Part shown: positions 34,925 to 42,419 of the stretch, in pieces
How the letters are laid out: each line of letters opens with the position of its first letter
Position numbering within the stretch: the first letter of the stretch is position 1
The notes under the pieces: generated by a model
The model's database searches: none
What the model saw: the letters and a program-made list of their open reading frames with translations, nothing else
What the model was told of the DNA's origin: nothing
Assembly: GCF_049860565.1 (NCBI RefSeq)
Contig: NZ_CP172056.1
Coordinates: 4,195,801-4,259,800 of the forward strand
Direction: 5' to 3'
Length of the DNA: 64,000 nt
Source: Desulfitobacterium_A nosdiversum
GTDB lineage: Bacteria; Bacillota; Desulfitobacteriia; Desulfitobacteriales; Desulfitobacteriaceae
Program-made: the position numbers and the translations under genes

Positions 34925-35638
34925 ATGATTACTGATTTACAGCCCTTTTATGAAAAGAAAATTTCCTGCCTTTATTGTGGGGAAACGTTTACCACGAAAA
35001 AAATCCGTTCTCGTTTTTCAGCAGCATACCAAATTGATGCTGATTTTTGTCCTCACTATAAAGATAATCAGTATAATTCTCTTTATTATCACGTCAGTGT
35101 TTGTCCATCCTGCGGTTTTGCTTTTAACAGTGAATTTTCCCCGGACTTTACACCTCTTACAAAAAATGCGATTAAAACAAACATCGCCGATAAGTGGCAA
35201 AGCCGAAACTTCGGTATAACACGAGACCTTAAAACTGCGTTTGAGACCTATAAGCTTGCCATTTATTCGGCATCTTTAAAAGAAGAACGTCATTTTGTCC
35301 TGGCCGGATTATGTTTACGTTTGGCATGGATTTATCGTCAACAAAAACAGCTCGAAGATGAACAACGCTTTCTCAAGCTAGCAATTAAAGAATACGACGC
35401 ATCATATCTCTATTCCGACTTTGTTGACTCTTGGTCGGAAGTTAGAATTTTGTATATGCTTGGTGAACTTAATCGACGGGTGGGAGAGTACAAGCAGGCG
35501 ATCAACTTCTTTTCCAAGATTGTCAATCATCCTGAACGTAACCAAGACCGGCTCATTCTAACACGAACTCGCGAACAATGGACACTGACAACCGATGAAT
35601 ACCGCAAGGTGAATCCAGATGATGGATTATCAACCTAA
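34925..35638 (+). CDS. DUF2225 protein
   Basis: These 237 residues match DUF2225: an N-terminal zinc-binding part with CLYCGETFTTKK and later VCPSCGFAFNSEF, followed by TPR-like helical repeats (KLAIYSASLKEERHFVLAGL, then LRLAWIYRQQKQLEDEQRFL and MLGELNRRVGEYKQAINFF). It is common in Clostridia; its function is unknown. ATG 34925 has a GGAAGG site. Monocistronic, followed by a strong terminator. Confidence 0.88.
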   Translation: MITDLQPFYEKKISCLYCGETFTTKKIRSRFSAAYQIDADFCPHYKDNQYNSLYYHVSVCPSCGFAFNSEFSPDFTPLTKNAIKTNIADKWQSRNFGITRDLKTAFETYKLAIYSASLKEERHFVLAGLCLRLAWIYRQQKQLEDEQRFLKLAIKEYDASYLYSDFVDSWSEVRILYMLGELNRRVGEYKQAINFFSKIVNHPERNQDRLILTRTREQWTLTTDEYRKVNPDDGLST

Positions 35639-35663
35639 TATTTGATATCCTCTAGAACGATCA

Positions 35664-35700
35664 GGAACCAGTCTTCTCAATGAAGACTGGTTCTTATTTT
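35664..35700 (+). terminator. Terminator after the DUF2225 gene
   Basis: A perfect 12-bp stem GAACCAGTCTTC/GAAGACTGGTTC with a 5-base loop and T-rich tail, shared with the convergent HxlR gene. Confidence 0.9.
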
Positions 35701-35709
35701 TTTTACCTG

Positions 35710-36021
35710 TTACTCAACCCACTTATCTGCCCATTTTTGCAATTCATCTAAAACCGGAAGAAGATCTTTGCCTTTTTCAGATAAACAATACTCAATACGA
35801 ACTGGCATTTCCGGATAGACCACACGAGAAACAATCCCTGCTGTCTCGAGTTCCTTCAAACGTTCTGTCAAGACTTTACTACTGACATTCGTTATGATTT
35901 CGGTCATATCTTTAAACCGTTTAGGCCCGTTTAGCAAAACCCGAATAATGAGTCCTGTCCATCGTTTGCCGATCAGTTCAAATGCGGATTCAAATTTTGG
36001 ACACAAATGAAAGTCTTCCAT
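35710..36021 (-). CDS. HxlR-family regulator, divergent from doxX-pirin
   Basis: This 103-residue winged-helix regulator has the HxlR motifs: CPKFESAFELIGKRWTGLII (Cys8 is the likely redox sensor), a recognition helix SSKVLTERLKELETAGIV and a wing YPEMPVRIEYCLSEKG. ATG 36021 follows GGGAGG. It is divergent from the DoxX/pirin operon and overlapping promoter dyads (36091-36127) suggest it represses that operon until quinones or electrophiles modify it. Confidence 0.9.
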   Translation of the reverse strand: MEDFHLCPKFESAFELIGKRWTGLIIRVLLNGPKRFKDMTEIITNVSSKVLTERLKELETAGIVSRVVYPEMPVRIEYCLSEKGKDLLPVLDELQKWADKWVE

Positions 36022-36077
36022 TCTTCGACCTCCCTTCATCCTAGTGAGTATACAAATATTTTAACACATTAATCTAC

Positions 36078-36127
36078 TTGACGAAATCATATTACTTATA
36101 GTACTATAATTACATAAAGTAAGTAAC
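36078..36127 (+). promoter_or_regulatory. doxX-pirin promoter with probable HxlR operator
   Basis: TTGACG (36078-36083) and TACTAT (36102-36107) are 18 bp apart. The dyad TTACTTA...TAAGTAA and the block TATAGTAC/ACATAAAGT overlap the -10. A similar block (ACTATAGTACATAAAAGT) lies upstream of the second doxX near 41767-41790. Confidence 0.5.
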
Positions 36128-36220
36128 ACATTGATAGAAACTAATTAACAAATTAACAGGCTATAAAACACTTGTTATATATAAAAAAGAAAGAGATAAA
36201 TAATTGAGGAGATGTTTATT

Positions 36221-36607
36221 ATGTTAAATCTAGGTTTGTTGGTCATTCGTCTTGTATTTGGTCTGTCTTTTGCACGTCATGGAACTGAAAAACTTTTTGG
36301 TTGGTTCGGTGGGTATGGAATTAAAGGAACCGCAGGATATTTTGAATCCATCGGCATTAAACCCGGTGTTCCTGCTGTTATTCTTGCTGGACTCGGTGAA
36401 TTACTCGGCGGTCTCTTCTTGGCTGCTGGTTTCTTACTCCCTATAGCAGCAGTTCTTATCGTCGGCACAATGGTCGTTGCCACAATTACTGTAACAGGGA
36501 AAAATGGTTTTGCCATCACTGCGGGAGGTTATGAATATAACTTAGCAATCATCGCTGCAGCTGTTGGACTTTTCCTAACCGGTCCTGGATCCTATGTCCT
36601 TTTCTAA
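36221..36607 (+). CDS. DoxX family membrane protein (first copy)
   Basis: The 128-residue protein has four membrane helices and the DoxX signatures FARHGTEKLFGWFGG near the N-terminus and GGYEYNLAIIAAAVGLFLTGPG near the C-terminus. DoxX proteins are linked to quinone redox chemistry and thiol/oxidative stress. ATG 36221 follows GAGGAG. It is followed after 21 bp by pirin. A paralogue at 41881 is nearly identical in its first 45 and last 35 residues. Confidence 0.93.
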   Translation: MLNLGLLVIRLVFGLSFARHGTEKLFGWFGGYGIKGTAGYFESIGIKPGVPAVILAGLGELLGGLFLAAGFLLPIAAVLIVGTMVVATITVTGKNGFAITAGGYEYNLAIIAAAVGLFLTGPGSYVLF

Positions 36608-36628
36608 GCGTAAAATGAGGTGTATCGT

Positions 36629-37444
36629 ATGTTAAAAAAAATCAAAGGTCAAACCGTTCAAGATGGTGCCGGCGTTAAACTTAATCGAACAATCGCCATC
36701 CCCTCTCTGGACTATGCTGATCCCTTCTTCCTTCTGGATGAGTTCAGGAGTGATAACAAAGATGATTATATCGCTGGTTTTCCGATGCATCCGCATCGCG
36801 GGATTGAAACCTTAACCTATATGGTCGAAGGAAGCTTTATTCACCGTGATTCCCAAGGCAACGAAGGAAGCCTCCAAGCCGGAGAGGTTCAATGGATGAC
36901 AGCAGGCAAAGGCATTCTCCATGAAGAAATGCCCGCAATGGAAGACAGCCATCTCTGGGGATATCAAATCTGGATCAATCTCCCCGCCAACCTCAAAATG
37001 GTTAAACCTAAATACCGTCATATTAAAAGTGAGGATATACCGGTCGTCCATAAGGATGGGGTTGACGTTAAGATAATTTCCGGTGCCTATGATAAAGTTA
37101 ATGGCCCTGTTCAATCATACTACCCGATCACGTATCTCGATGTACGCCTGCAAAATGAGAATGGAGTTTTTACCAAAGAGCTTCAAGGAACAAATCTGAT
37201 CTATGTCCATAGCGGCGAGCTTTCGGTTCATTCCGGGGATGAAGCACTCGCAGCGGGAGCCGGAAGTCTCGTTATTGTTGAGGGAGGTTCTGAAGTTCAA
37301 GTAACCGGTTATCAAGCGGGTTTCTTATTTCTCGCCGGTGAGCCAATCAATGAACCCGTCGCCCGCTACGGTCCGTTCGTCATGAATACGCCTGAGGAGA
37401 TTCGCCAAGCTTTCGAAGATTATGGCAGCGGAAAACTTGCTTAA
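36629..37444 (+). CDS. Pirin family protein
   Basis: The 271-residue double-cupin protein has the metal-binding motif FPMHPHRGIETLTYM (His-x-His) and the later WMTAGKGILHEEMP His/Glu pair. Bacterial pirins act as quercetinase-like dioxygenases or redox-sensing partners of metabolic enzymes. ATG 36629 follows TGAGGTG. It forms an operon with doxX and ends before a terminator near 37466-37495. A quinone-stress role is supported by the HxlR/DoxX context. Confidence 0.95.
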   Translation: MLKKIKGQTVQDGAGVKLNRTIAIPSLDYADPFFLLDEFRSDNKDDYIAGFPMHPHRGIETLTYMVEGSFIHRDSQGNEGSLQAGEVQWMTAGKGILHEEMPAMEDSHLWGYQIWINLPANLKMVKPKYRHIKSEDIPVVHKDGVDVKIISGAYDKVNGPVQSYYPITYLDVRLQNENGVFTKELQGTNLIYVHSGELSVHSGDEALAAGAGSLVIVEGGSEVQVTGYQAGFLFLAGEPINEPVARYGPFVMNTPEEIRQAFEDYGSGKLA

Positions 37445-37465
37445 AAATTACTCGCAATTTAATTT

Positions 37466-37495
37466 AACCCGGCAGCCTTAAGCTACTGGGTTTTT
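37466..37495 (+). terminator. Terminator after doxX-pirin
   Basis: AACCCGG-AGC pairs with GCT-CTGGGTT, followed by five T residues. Confidence 0.7.
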
Positions 37496-37546
37496 CTTTG
37501 CAGCTTAGTTCTTAACTATGTAACATGCGAGAAGGAGCGATCATCT

Positions 37547-38152
37547 ATGCCTATTCAGCACAACCTCTATAGTCCAATCTCTGAAAGCTCTGAGGAAAGT
37601 CTAGAATCGTTTGAACAACTTATTCTTAAGAACGAAGAAAAAATTACAAATTTGATCTACGGAATGACTGGAGATTTTCATCTATCCCAGGATTTAGCTC
37701 AAGAGGCCTTCATAAAAGCTTTTAAAGCAAAACAGGGTTTCAATGGTCAATCAAAATTTTCGACCTGGTTATACCGGATTGCAGTTAATGTAACACTTGA
37801 TCACCAGCGGAAAAGTTACGTTCGCCATGAACAAATCTCTGATGAAATTGAACCTTCTTGTTCCTCCCAGGAGCTCCATAAAGATCCCGACCATTTCTGC
37901 CAAGTTAAGGCCATGAAGGATCTTCTTTTTAAAGCAATTTCTCAACTTCCGGAGCAGCAGCGCGAGGTCTTTACCTTAAGAGAAATTAACGGCTGTTCGA
38001 CCAAAGAAGTCGCTCAAATTTTAGATATCTCACTTGAATTAGTAAAATGGCGCTTGTATAAAGCCCGTATGACACTCCGGAAAACCTTAGGCGGAGATAC
38101 CTCTTATCAAAAAATCGGATTTTTTCATCTGGGCCCCCATGGAATTGAATAA
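37547..38152 (+). CDS. ECF-type RNA polymerase sigma factor
   Basis: The 201-residue sigma-70 family protein has region 2 (SQDLAQEAFIKAFKA, then KFSTWLYRIAVNV) and region 4 (LPEQQREVFTLREINGCSTK, with EVAQILDISLELVKWRLYKA as the DNA-binding helix). No classic anti-sigma gene follows; a 45-residue Cys protein lies 77 bp downstream. It starts at ATG 37547 after GAAGGAG. It probably answers an envelope or redox stress signal, judging from its neighbours. Confidence 0.9.
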   Translation: MPIQHNLYSPISESSEESLESFEQLILKNEEKITNLIYGMTGDFHLSQDLAQEAFIKAFKAKQGFNGQSKFSTWLYRIAVNVTLDHQRKSYVRHEQISDEIEPSCSSQELHKDPDHFCQVKAMKDLLFKAISQLPEQQREVFTLREINGCSTKEVAQILDISLELVKWRLYKARMTLRKTLGGDTSYQKIGFFHLGPHGIE

Positions 38153-38229
38153 ATACACTATCCTTTTAAAAGCTATTACGTCTAATAAGTGTAAATAAAA
38201 ATCACAATCAATTTAGGAGGTAATTAGAA

Positions 38230-38367
38230 ATGTTCGATGCCTCAAAAAAACAAAAAGCAGTTCAAGCCCTGGAGGATATGTGTTTCCATTGCGGAGAAAA
38301 ACACAGCGATGAATGTCCTCTCTCCAAGGCTAAAGTAGCCACTAAGGCTATTCCTACTCAAGCGTAA
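38230..38367 (+). CDS. Small Cys/His protein, probably zinc-binding
   Basis: The 45-residue product has a compact metal site CFHCGEKHSDEC (Cys18, Cys21, His25, Cys29) flanked by charged helices. A TTAGGAGGTAATTAG site lies just before the ATG. It follows the sigma gene in the same orientation and is closed by a strong terminator. It could be a mini redox switch or anti-sigma, but it lacks the classic HxxxCxxC motif of zinc anti-sigma proteins. Coding nature is likely; function unknown. Confidence 0.65.
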   Translation: MFDASKKQKAVQALEDMCFHCGEKHSDECPLSKAKVATKAIPTQA

Positions 38368-38402
38368 AATACAACAGTAATCAAGAACTGACTCTCCGGA
38401 AT

Positions 38403-38454
38403 AAGAAGAGGAAACCCAGAAATTATTTTATTCAATGGGTTTCCTCTTCTTTTC
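38403..38454 (+). terminator. Terminator after the small Cys protein
   Basis: AAGAAGAGGAAACCCA pairs perfectly with TGGGTTTCCTCTTCTT, followed by TT; a 16-bp stem. Confidence 0.9.
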
Positions 38455-38521
38455 ATCTTCCTATTAGAATTTTATACTGGAATACTTGAGCCCTCATCTC
38501 TTGTGAAATTCATGTTCCATA

Positions 38522-38746
38522 TTACCGTGATTTTCTAAAGGACATACGAGGTGCAAACTGAAGACGATTATTAAGATCTTCAGGTGAATTAATACCTTTC
38601 TTTGCTAAAAAACGTTGCATTCCCGCCGGCATGGGGAGATTAGCCTGGTTCAAGAATTCAGTATTGGCCCCGGCATTTAAACCCGCGGCTTCTCCATCTC
38701 CAAGACCTAAACCTTGATTTAAAAAACGATTTCTTCCTAGAAACAC
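38522..38746 (-). CDS. Unrecognised 74-residue protein
   Basis: The start is placed at GTG 38746 because AAAGGAGGTG precedes it at ideal spacing; a longer frame to 38854 would run through that site. The protein is basic and Asn/Gly/Leu-rich (RNRFLNQGLGLGDGEAAGLN), with a C-terminal FLAKKGINSPEDLNNRLQFA. No signal, helix or family is recognised. It lies between a terminator and the Lrp terminator, as a single minus-strand gene. Confidence 0.55.
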   Translation of the reverse strand: MFLGRNRFLNQGLGLGDGEAAGLNAGANTEFLNQANLPMPAGMQRFLAKKGINSPEDLNNRLQFAPRMSFRKSR

Positions 38747-38828
38747 TAAATAAGCACCTCCTTTCATAATCCTAGTATATTTTCCCAGATTCATACCTGT
38801 TCTTTTATTTATGTAATCGGCCTTAAAA

Positions 38829-38873
38829 ATTAAAGCATCCCGTTTAGTTATCAACTAAAGGATGCTCTATAGC
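38829..38873 (-). terminator. Terminator after the Lrp-type gene
   Basis: GAGCATCC with TTTAGTT pairs with AACTAAA and GGATGCT, followed on the minus strand by TTAATTTTTAAGG. It lies 42 bp beyond the regulator stop. Confidence 0.8.
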
Positions 38874-38914
38874 TAAAATTTCTTTTAATCCATAAAATTT
38901 TTATTTTTAAATTT

Positions 38915-39364
38915 TTATTCCGATATAAATTTATCAATCCTGTTATTAATCTCTACCTCAGAAAAAGCGATCATCGTCTCTGTAATTGCATATGAAGATA
39001 TTTCGTTAATGAATTCTTCGATTTCATCAAGAGCTTTAACCGATAATTTGATGATAAAACACCCGTTGCCCGCAATTCTATAACCCCACTCACTTCGTTT
39101 ATAATCCTTAATAAATTCCTTAAATTTTTCATACTGCCCATTTCTCATCGTTATTTTGATAATGCAGTCTATGGATAGATTAAGCTTTTTTTTGTTTATT
39201 TTTATCGTATAAGTCTCAATGATCCCATGATCTTCAAGTTTTCTTACCCTTTCCGTAACCGATGGCGGAGAAAGATTAACGCGTTTTGATAATTCTCGTA
39301 TAGATAGCCTGCTATCCTTTTCTAACTCTTTTAAGATTAAAACATCTATCTCATCTATTTTCAC
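38915..39364 (-). CDS. Lrp/AsnC-family transcriptional regulator
   Basis: The 149-residue protein has an N-terminal HTH (LKELEKDSRLSIRELSKRV, SPPSVTERVRKLEDHGII) and a C-terminal RAM/ligand domain (WGYRIAGNGCFIIKLSVKAL). It starts at GTG 39364 with GAGG upstream. It is divergent from an AhpD-like gene at 39501 that it may control. Lrp proteins usually sense amino acids; the ligand here is unknown. Confidence 0.92.
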   Translation of the reverse strand: MKIDEIDVLILKELEKDSRLSIRELSKRVNLSPPSVTERVRKLEDHGIIETYTIKINKKKLNLSIDCIIKITMRNGQYEKFKEFIKDYKRSEWGYRIAGNGCFIIKLSVKALDEIEEFINEISSYAITETMIAFSEVEINNRIDKFISE

Positions 39365-39500
39365 TTGCCATGCATCCTCTTAAATACATATTTTAATCGA
39401 TATGTTATTACACCTATTATGTATCATATAGAATACAATTTTTCAATTATACTTTGTATACTATGAATTGTTATTAAATATTTTGCTGAGGAGGAGTTAT

Positions 39501-39917
39501 ATGGCAAGAATAGCTTTTTCGGAACAAGGGCTTACACCCTTTGAAAAATTACTGGGACATAATAATGAAATACTAAAAAAATGGATTTCTTTAGAAAAAT
39601 GCTTTTTTAATACCCAAACATTTACACCCGAATTAAAGGAAGAAGTAAGGCGTATTCTTGCTTTTAATAATGGATGTGAGTATTGTAAGGCAAAAGGTAA
39701 ACCCTCTAAGGGCCTCACAGATTCGAAGGTCTTAGCGGCTACTAAAATTGCCGATCTAGTTTCTAAAAAACGGCTTATAGATAATCACGAATTTAATAGC
39801 TTGAAAAAAGAATTTAATGATCAGGAGATTTCTGAATTATTCGCTTTGATCTGTTTTTTAACCGCATCTCAACGCTTCGGAGCATTACTCGATTTACAGC
39901 CCAGCTGCTCAATATAA
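39501..39917 (+). CDS. AhpD-like / carboxymuconolactone-decarboxylase family protein
   Basis: The 138 residues are all-helical with the CxxC redox motif in FNNGCEYCKAKGKPS near residue 57, as in AhpD-like alkylhydroperoxidase proteins. ATG 39501 follows GAGGAGGAG; an upstream frame to 39468 lacks a site. It is divergent from the Lrp-type regulator. A thiol-peroxidase-reducing role would suit the redox cluster but is inferred. A second CMD-family protein in the window (45994) has no CxxC. Confidence 0.8.
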   Translation: MARIAFSEQGLTPFEKLLGHNNEILKKWISLEKCFFNTQTFTPELKEEVRRILAFNNGCEYCKAKGKPSKGLTDSKVLAATKIADLVSKKRLIDNHEFNSLKKEFNDQEISELFALICFLTASQRFGALLDLQPSCSI

Positions 39918-40108
39918 TTATCGGAATTCAAGTTTTTAACTAAAATTAGATATTCTTGCTTGTGTTTTCTTTTTATTTATGGGTAACCTACTATATAACC
40001 CATAAAATTTTGTACAAGTAAAAAATAACAGTTTACAAATCACAGTTATTTTAGTAAACTTAGTTACGTAAGGTAAGTTAATTGTTGTCTAAAAGGAGTT
40101 GTTGAGTA

Positions 40109-40309
40109 ATGATTACAGGAAAAGAGTCAATCACAGATGTAGTTAACAAATATCCCCAAACTGTTGATATTTTCCTTAAGCATGGCATGCATTGCTTTGG
40201 CTGCATGGCAGCACGCTTTGAGAATATCGAGCAAGGAGCTTTAGCTCACAGAATTGATGTTCCTAGTCTAATCAAAGACTTAAATGCAGTCCTTGAAGAA
40301 GAAAAATAA
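40109..40309 (+). CDS. DUF1858 (hybrid-cluster-associated) protein
   Basis: The 66-residue protein has the family pattern ITDVVNKYPQTVDIFLKHGM then HCFGCMAARFENIEQGA with a CxxC pair near residue 31. DUF1858 domains occur next to hybrid-cluster and nitric-oxide-handling proteins in anaerobes and may bind a metal or cluster. ATG 40109 follows AAAGGAG. A monocistronic gene, 45 bp before the IS element at 40355. Confidence 0.9.
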   Translation: MITGKESITDVVNKYPQTVDIFLKHGMHCFGCMAARFENIEQGALAHRIDVPSLIKDLNAVLEEEK

Positions 40310-40414
40310 TCATTAAACTTCAGAATTGAAAGAGAGTCATCGTTCTTCACTGAATGAACTGCACCCCCAAAGTTAGACAGTATGATATACTAAAATAACT
40401 TTGGGGGTGTTTTC

Positions 40415-40756
40415 ATGCCAAAAGGAACTCCATTTTCGGGAGAATTTAAACAAAAAGTAATAGAAGATATGCAAACAAATAGGCTAAGTTATCGTGAAAC
40501 GGCTAAGAAATACGATCTACCAAACCATGAACCCATAAGAAAATGGGAGCGAATTTATTTGACGGAAGGCGTTGAGGGGCTTTATATAGACCGCCGGGGT
40601 CGCAAAAGCGCAGGAAGACCTGTGAAGCTCGGCAAAAAAGTTGAGGAAGACTTAATTGCTGAAGTCCAACGTCTGCGGGCGGAGAACGATTACCTAAAAA
40701 AATTGAATGCCTTGGTTTCCGAGAGGGTACAGCGAGAGAAAAGACACAAGTCGTGA
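40415..40756 (+). CDS. IS3-family transposase OrfA
   Basis: The 113-residue protein has an HTH domain (SYRETAKKYDLPNHEPIRKW) and a C-terminal leucine-rich coil (EEDLIAEVQRLRAENDYLKK). An A7 run at 40696-40702 lies in the coil-coding part. A -1 slip there opens a frame that runs into OrfB without a stop, giving an OrfAB fusion. The last base of its stop region overlaps the OrfB GTG (GTGA). Confidence 0.93.
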   Translation: MPKGTPFSGEFKQKVIEDMQTNRLSYRETAKKYDLPNHEPIRKWERIYLTEGVEGLYIDRRGRKSAGRPVKLGKKVEEDLIAEVQRLRAENDYLKKLNALVSERVQREKRHKS

Positions 40757-41592
40757 CGGAACTGAGGCAGAAACATAAGCTCGATGTACTCCTCGTCGTA
40801 GCCAAGCTTCCGCGCGCTACGTATTATTACAATCTTAAGCAACTATCAGTTTCGGATAAATACACCGAAGTTAAAGAACAAATAACCTCGATTTATACTG
40901 AAAACAAAGGTAGATTTGGTTATCGGAGAATTACCATGGAACTGCGCAATCGCGGTAATATCGTCAATCACAAGACCGTTCAGCGTCTGATGAAAGCACT
41001 GGGCATTACCTGCCATGTTAGGATGAAGAAATATCACTCTTATAAGGGTGAAGTGGGCAAGGTAGCGCCGAATCTTCTGGAACGTGACTTTGAGGCGGAG
41101 AAGCCAAACTTGAAATGGGTTACTGATGTCACAGAGTTCAGCCTGTTTGGTCAGAAACTCTATCTGTCCCCAATTCTAGATTTGTGCAGCAGAGATATCG
41201 TCAGTTACACCATTTCGGATAGGCCGGTTTTGTCCATGGTAACGAGCATGCTGGGCAAAGCGTTTTCAGCAATTCCGGACAGCACAAACCTTATTCTCCA
41301 CTCGGATCAGGGCTGGCAGTACCAACATAAGGTGTATCAGCGAATGTTGGAAGTGAAGGGCATTCGGCAAAGCATGAGCCGAAAGGGCAACTGTCTGGAT
41401 AATGCCGTGATAGAAAACTTCTTTGGCCTACTTAAAAGTGAACTTCTGTATCTACAGAAATTTGAATCGATGGACCATTTTAAAAATGAACTCATCGACT
41501 ATCTCGATTACTACAATAATCGCCGTATCAAAGTAAAGCTAAAGGGTTTGCCGCCTGCTTTACACAGACAGCAAACCCTCTTGGCTGCTTAA
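40753..41592 (+). CDS. IS3-family transposase OrfB (DDE integrase core)
   Basis: This 279-residue OrfB has an HTH_21 part (ATYYYNLKQ, FGYRRITMELRNRG) and the rve core: WVTDVTEFSL (first Asp), LILHSDQGWQYQHK (second Asp) and NAVIENFFGLLKSELL (Glu). The frame is intact to 34 bp from the right end. Its GTG start overlaps the OrfA stop, but frameshifting at the A7 run is the likely main route. Confidence 0.95.
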   Translation: MTELRQKHKLDVLLVVAKLPRATYYYNLKQLSVSDKYTEVKEQITSIYTENKGRFGYRRITMELRNRGNIVNHKTVQRLMKALGITCHVRMKKYHSYKGEVGKVAPNLLERDFEAEKPNLKWVTDVTEFSLFGQKLYLSPILDLCSRDIVSYTISDRPVLSMVTSMLGKAFSAIPDSTNLILHSDQGWQYQHKVYQRMLEVKGIRQSMSRKGNCLDNAVIENFFGLLKSELLYLQKFESMDHFKNELIDYLDYYNNRRIKVKLKGLPPALHRQQTLLAA

Positions 41593-41880
41593 TAAAATAC
41601 TCGTCTAACTTTTTGGGGTCACTTCAGAACTATGGCTCTCTTTTTTTACGTTATATAAAATAATCTTTCTCAACAACCGTTTTAATCTTTATTCTTACTA
41701 AATAACTTTCTTCCCACAGCATTTCAGCCAACCAAATAGAGATTTTCTTATAGTTTCTATTTATATACTATAGTACATAAAAGTGCGTACTTCACTATTC
41801 ATCTATACAGGTATATTATTTCCTTGTTGGAACTTCCAGCACGAAATAATAGATAAAATTGAGGAGAAGGTGTTTTTTCA

Positions 41881-42267
41881 ATGTTGAATCTTGGTTTATT
41901 AGTTATTCGTCTTATCTTTGGTCTTTCTTTCGCACGTCATGGTACGGAAAAGCTTTTCGGCTGGTTTGGCGGTCATGGACTTAAAGGAACAGCTGGTTTC
42001 TTTGAATCCATCGGATTAAAACCCGGATTGCCCATGGCTTTTCTTGCTGCACTTGGTGAATTGCTTGGAGGTCTATTCTTAGCCACAGGTGTCTTCATTC
42101 CGGCCGCTGCTATTCTCATCGTTGGAGCCATGGTCGTAGCTATAGCTACCGTTACCGGGAAAAATGGCTTTATGATTACAGCAGGCGGCTATGAATATAA
42201 TCTAGCCATCATTGCAGCAGCAGTAGGAATTTATTTAACAGGACCTGGAGCTTATGTCCTTTTCTAA
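41881..42267 (+). CDS. DoxX family membrane protein (second copy)
   Basis: A 128-residue, four-helix protein that closely matches the DoxX at 36221: the same MLNLGLLVIRL start, FARHGTEKLFGWFGG and GGYEYNLAIIAAAVG motifs. Unlike the first copy it has no pirin partner. It starts at ATG 41881 after GAGGAG and ends before a strong terminator. The IS right end is 254 bp upstream. The gap carries a block resembling the HxlR operator of the first copy. Confidence 0.93.
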   Translation: MLNLGLLVIRLIFGLSFARHGTEKLFGWFGGHGLKGTAGFFESIGLKPGLPMAFLAALGELLGGLFLATGVFIPAAAILIVGAMVVAIATVTGKNGFMITAGGYEYNLAIIAAAVGIYLTGPGAYVLF

Positions 42268-42330
42268 TTCACATCAACTTTCACATAGGTAATTACGGGT
42301 TAAATATTTTGAAAGAATAATAAAAAGTTT

Positions 42331-42379
42331 AAAGAGGAAGAACCAGATCACATTATATCTAGTTCTTCCTCTTTGGTTT
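42331..42379. terminator. Shared terminator between doxX and acr3
   Basis: AAAGAGGAAGAAC pairs with GTTCTTCCTCTTT around an AT-rich loop. It serves both converging genes. A near-identical stem (AAAAAGGAAGAAC) occurs at 62733. Confidence 0.85.
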
Positions 42380-42419
42380 TTGCCTGGATTGGCTTCACTC
42401 TTTGCATGAAGTACTTTAG

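Larger units (their letters stand above)
40355..41626 (+). mobile_element. IS3-family (IS150-like) insertion sequence with 3-bp target duplication
   Basis: The 1272-bp element has 24-bp inverted ends: left TGAACTGCACCCCCAAAG and then TTAGAC, and right (reverse complement) TGAAGTGACCCCAAAAAG then TTAGAC. The direct repeat GAA flanks it (40352-40354 and 41627-41629). Both transposase frames are intact, so it may be active and recent. Confidence 0.92.

Noticed and set aside
36812..37114. Minus-strand frame of 100 codons within pirin
   Set aside because: It is a shadow of the pirin gene, without a ribosome site.
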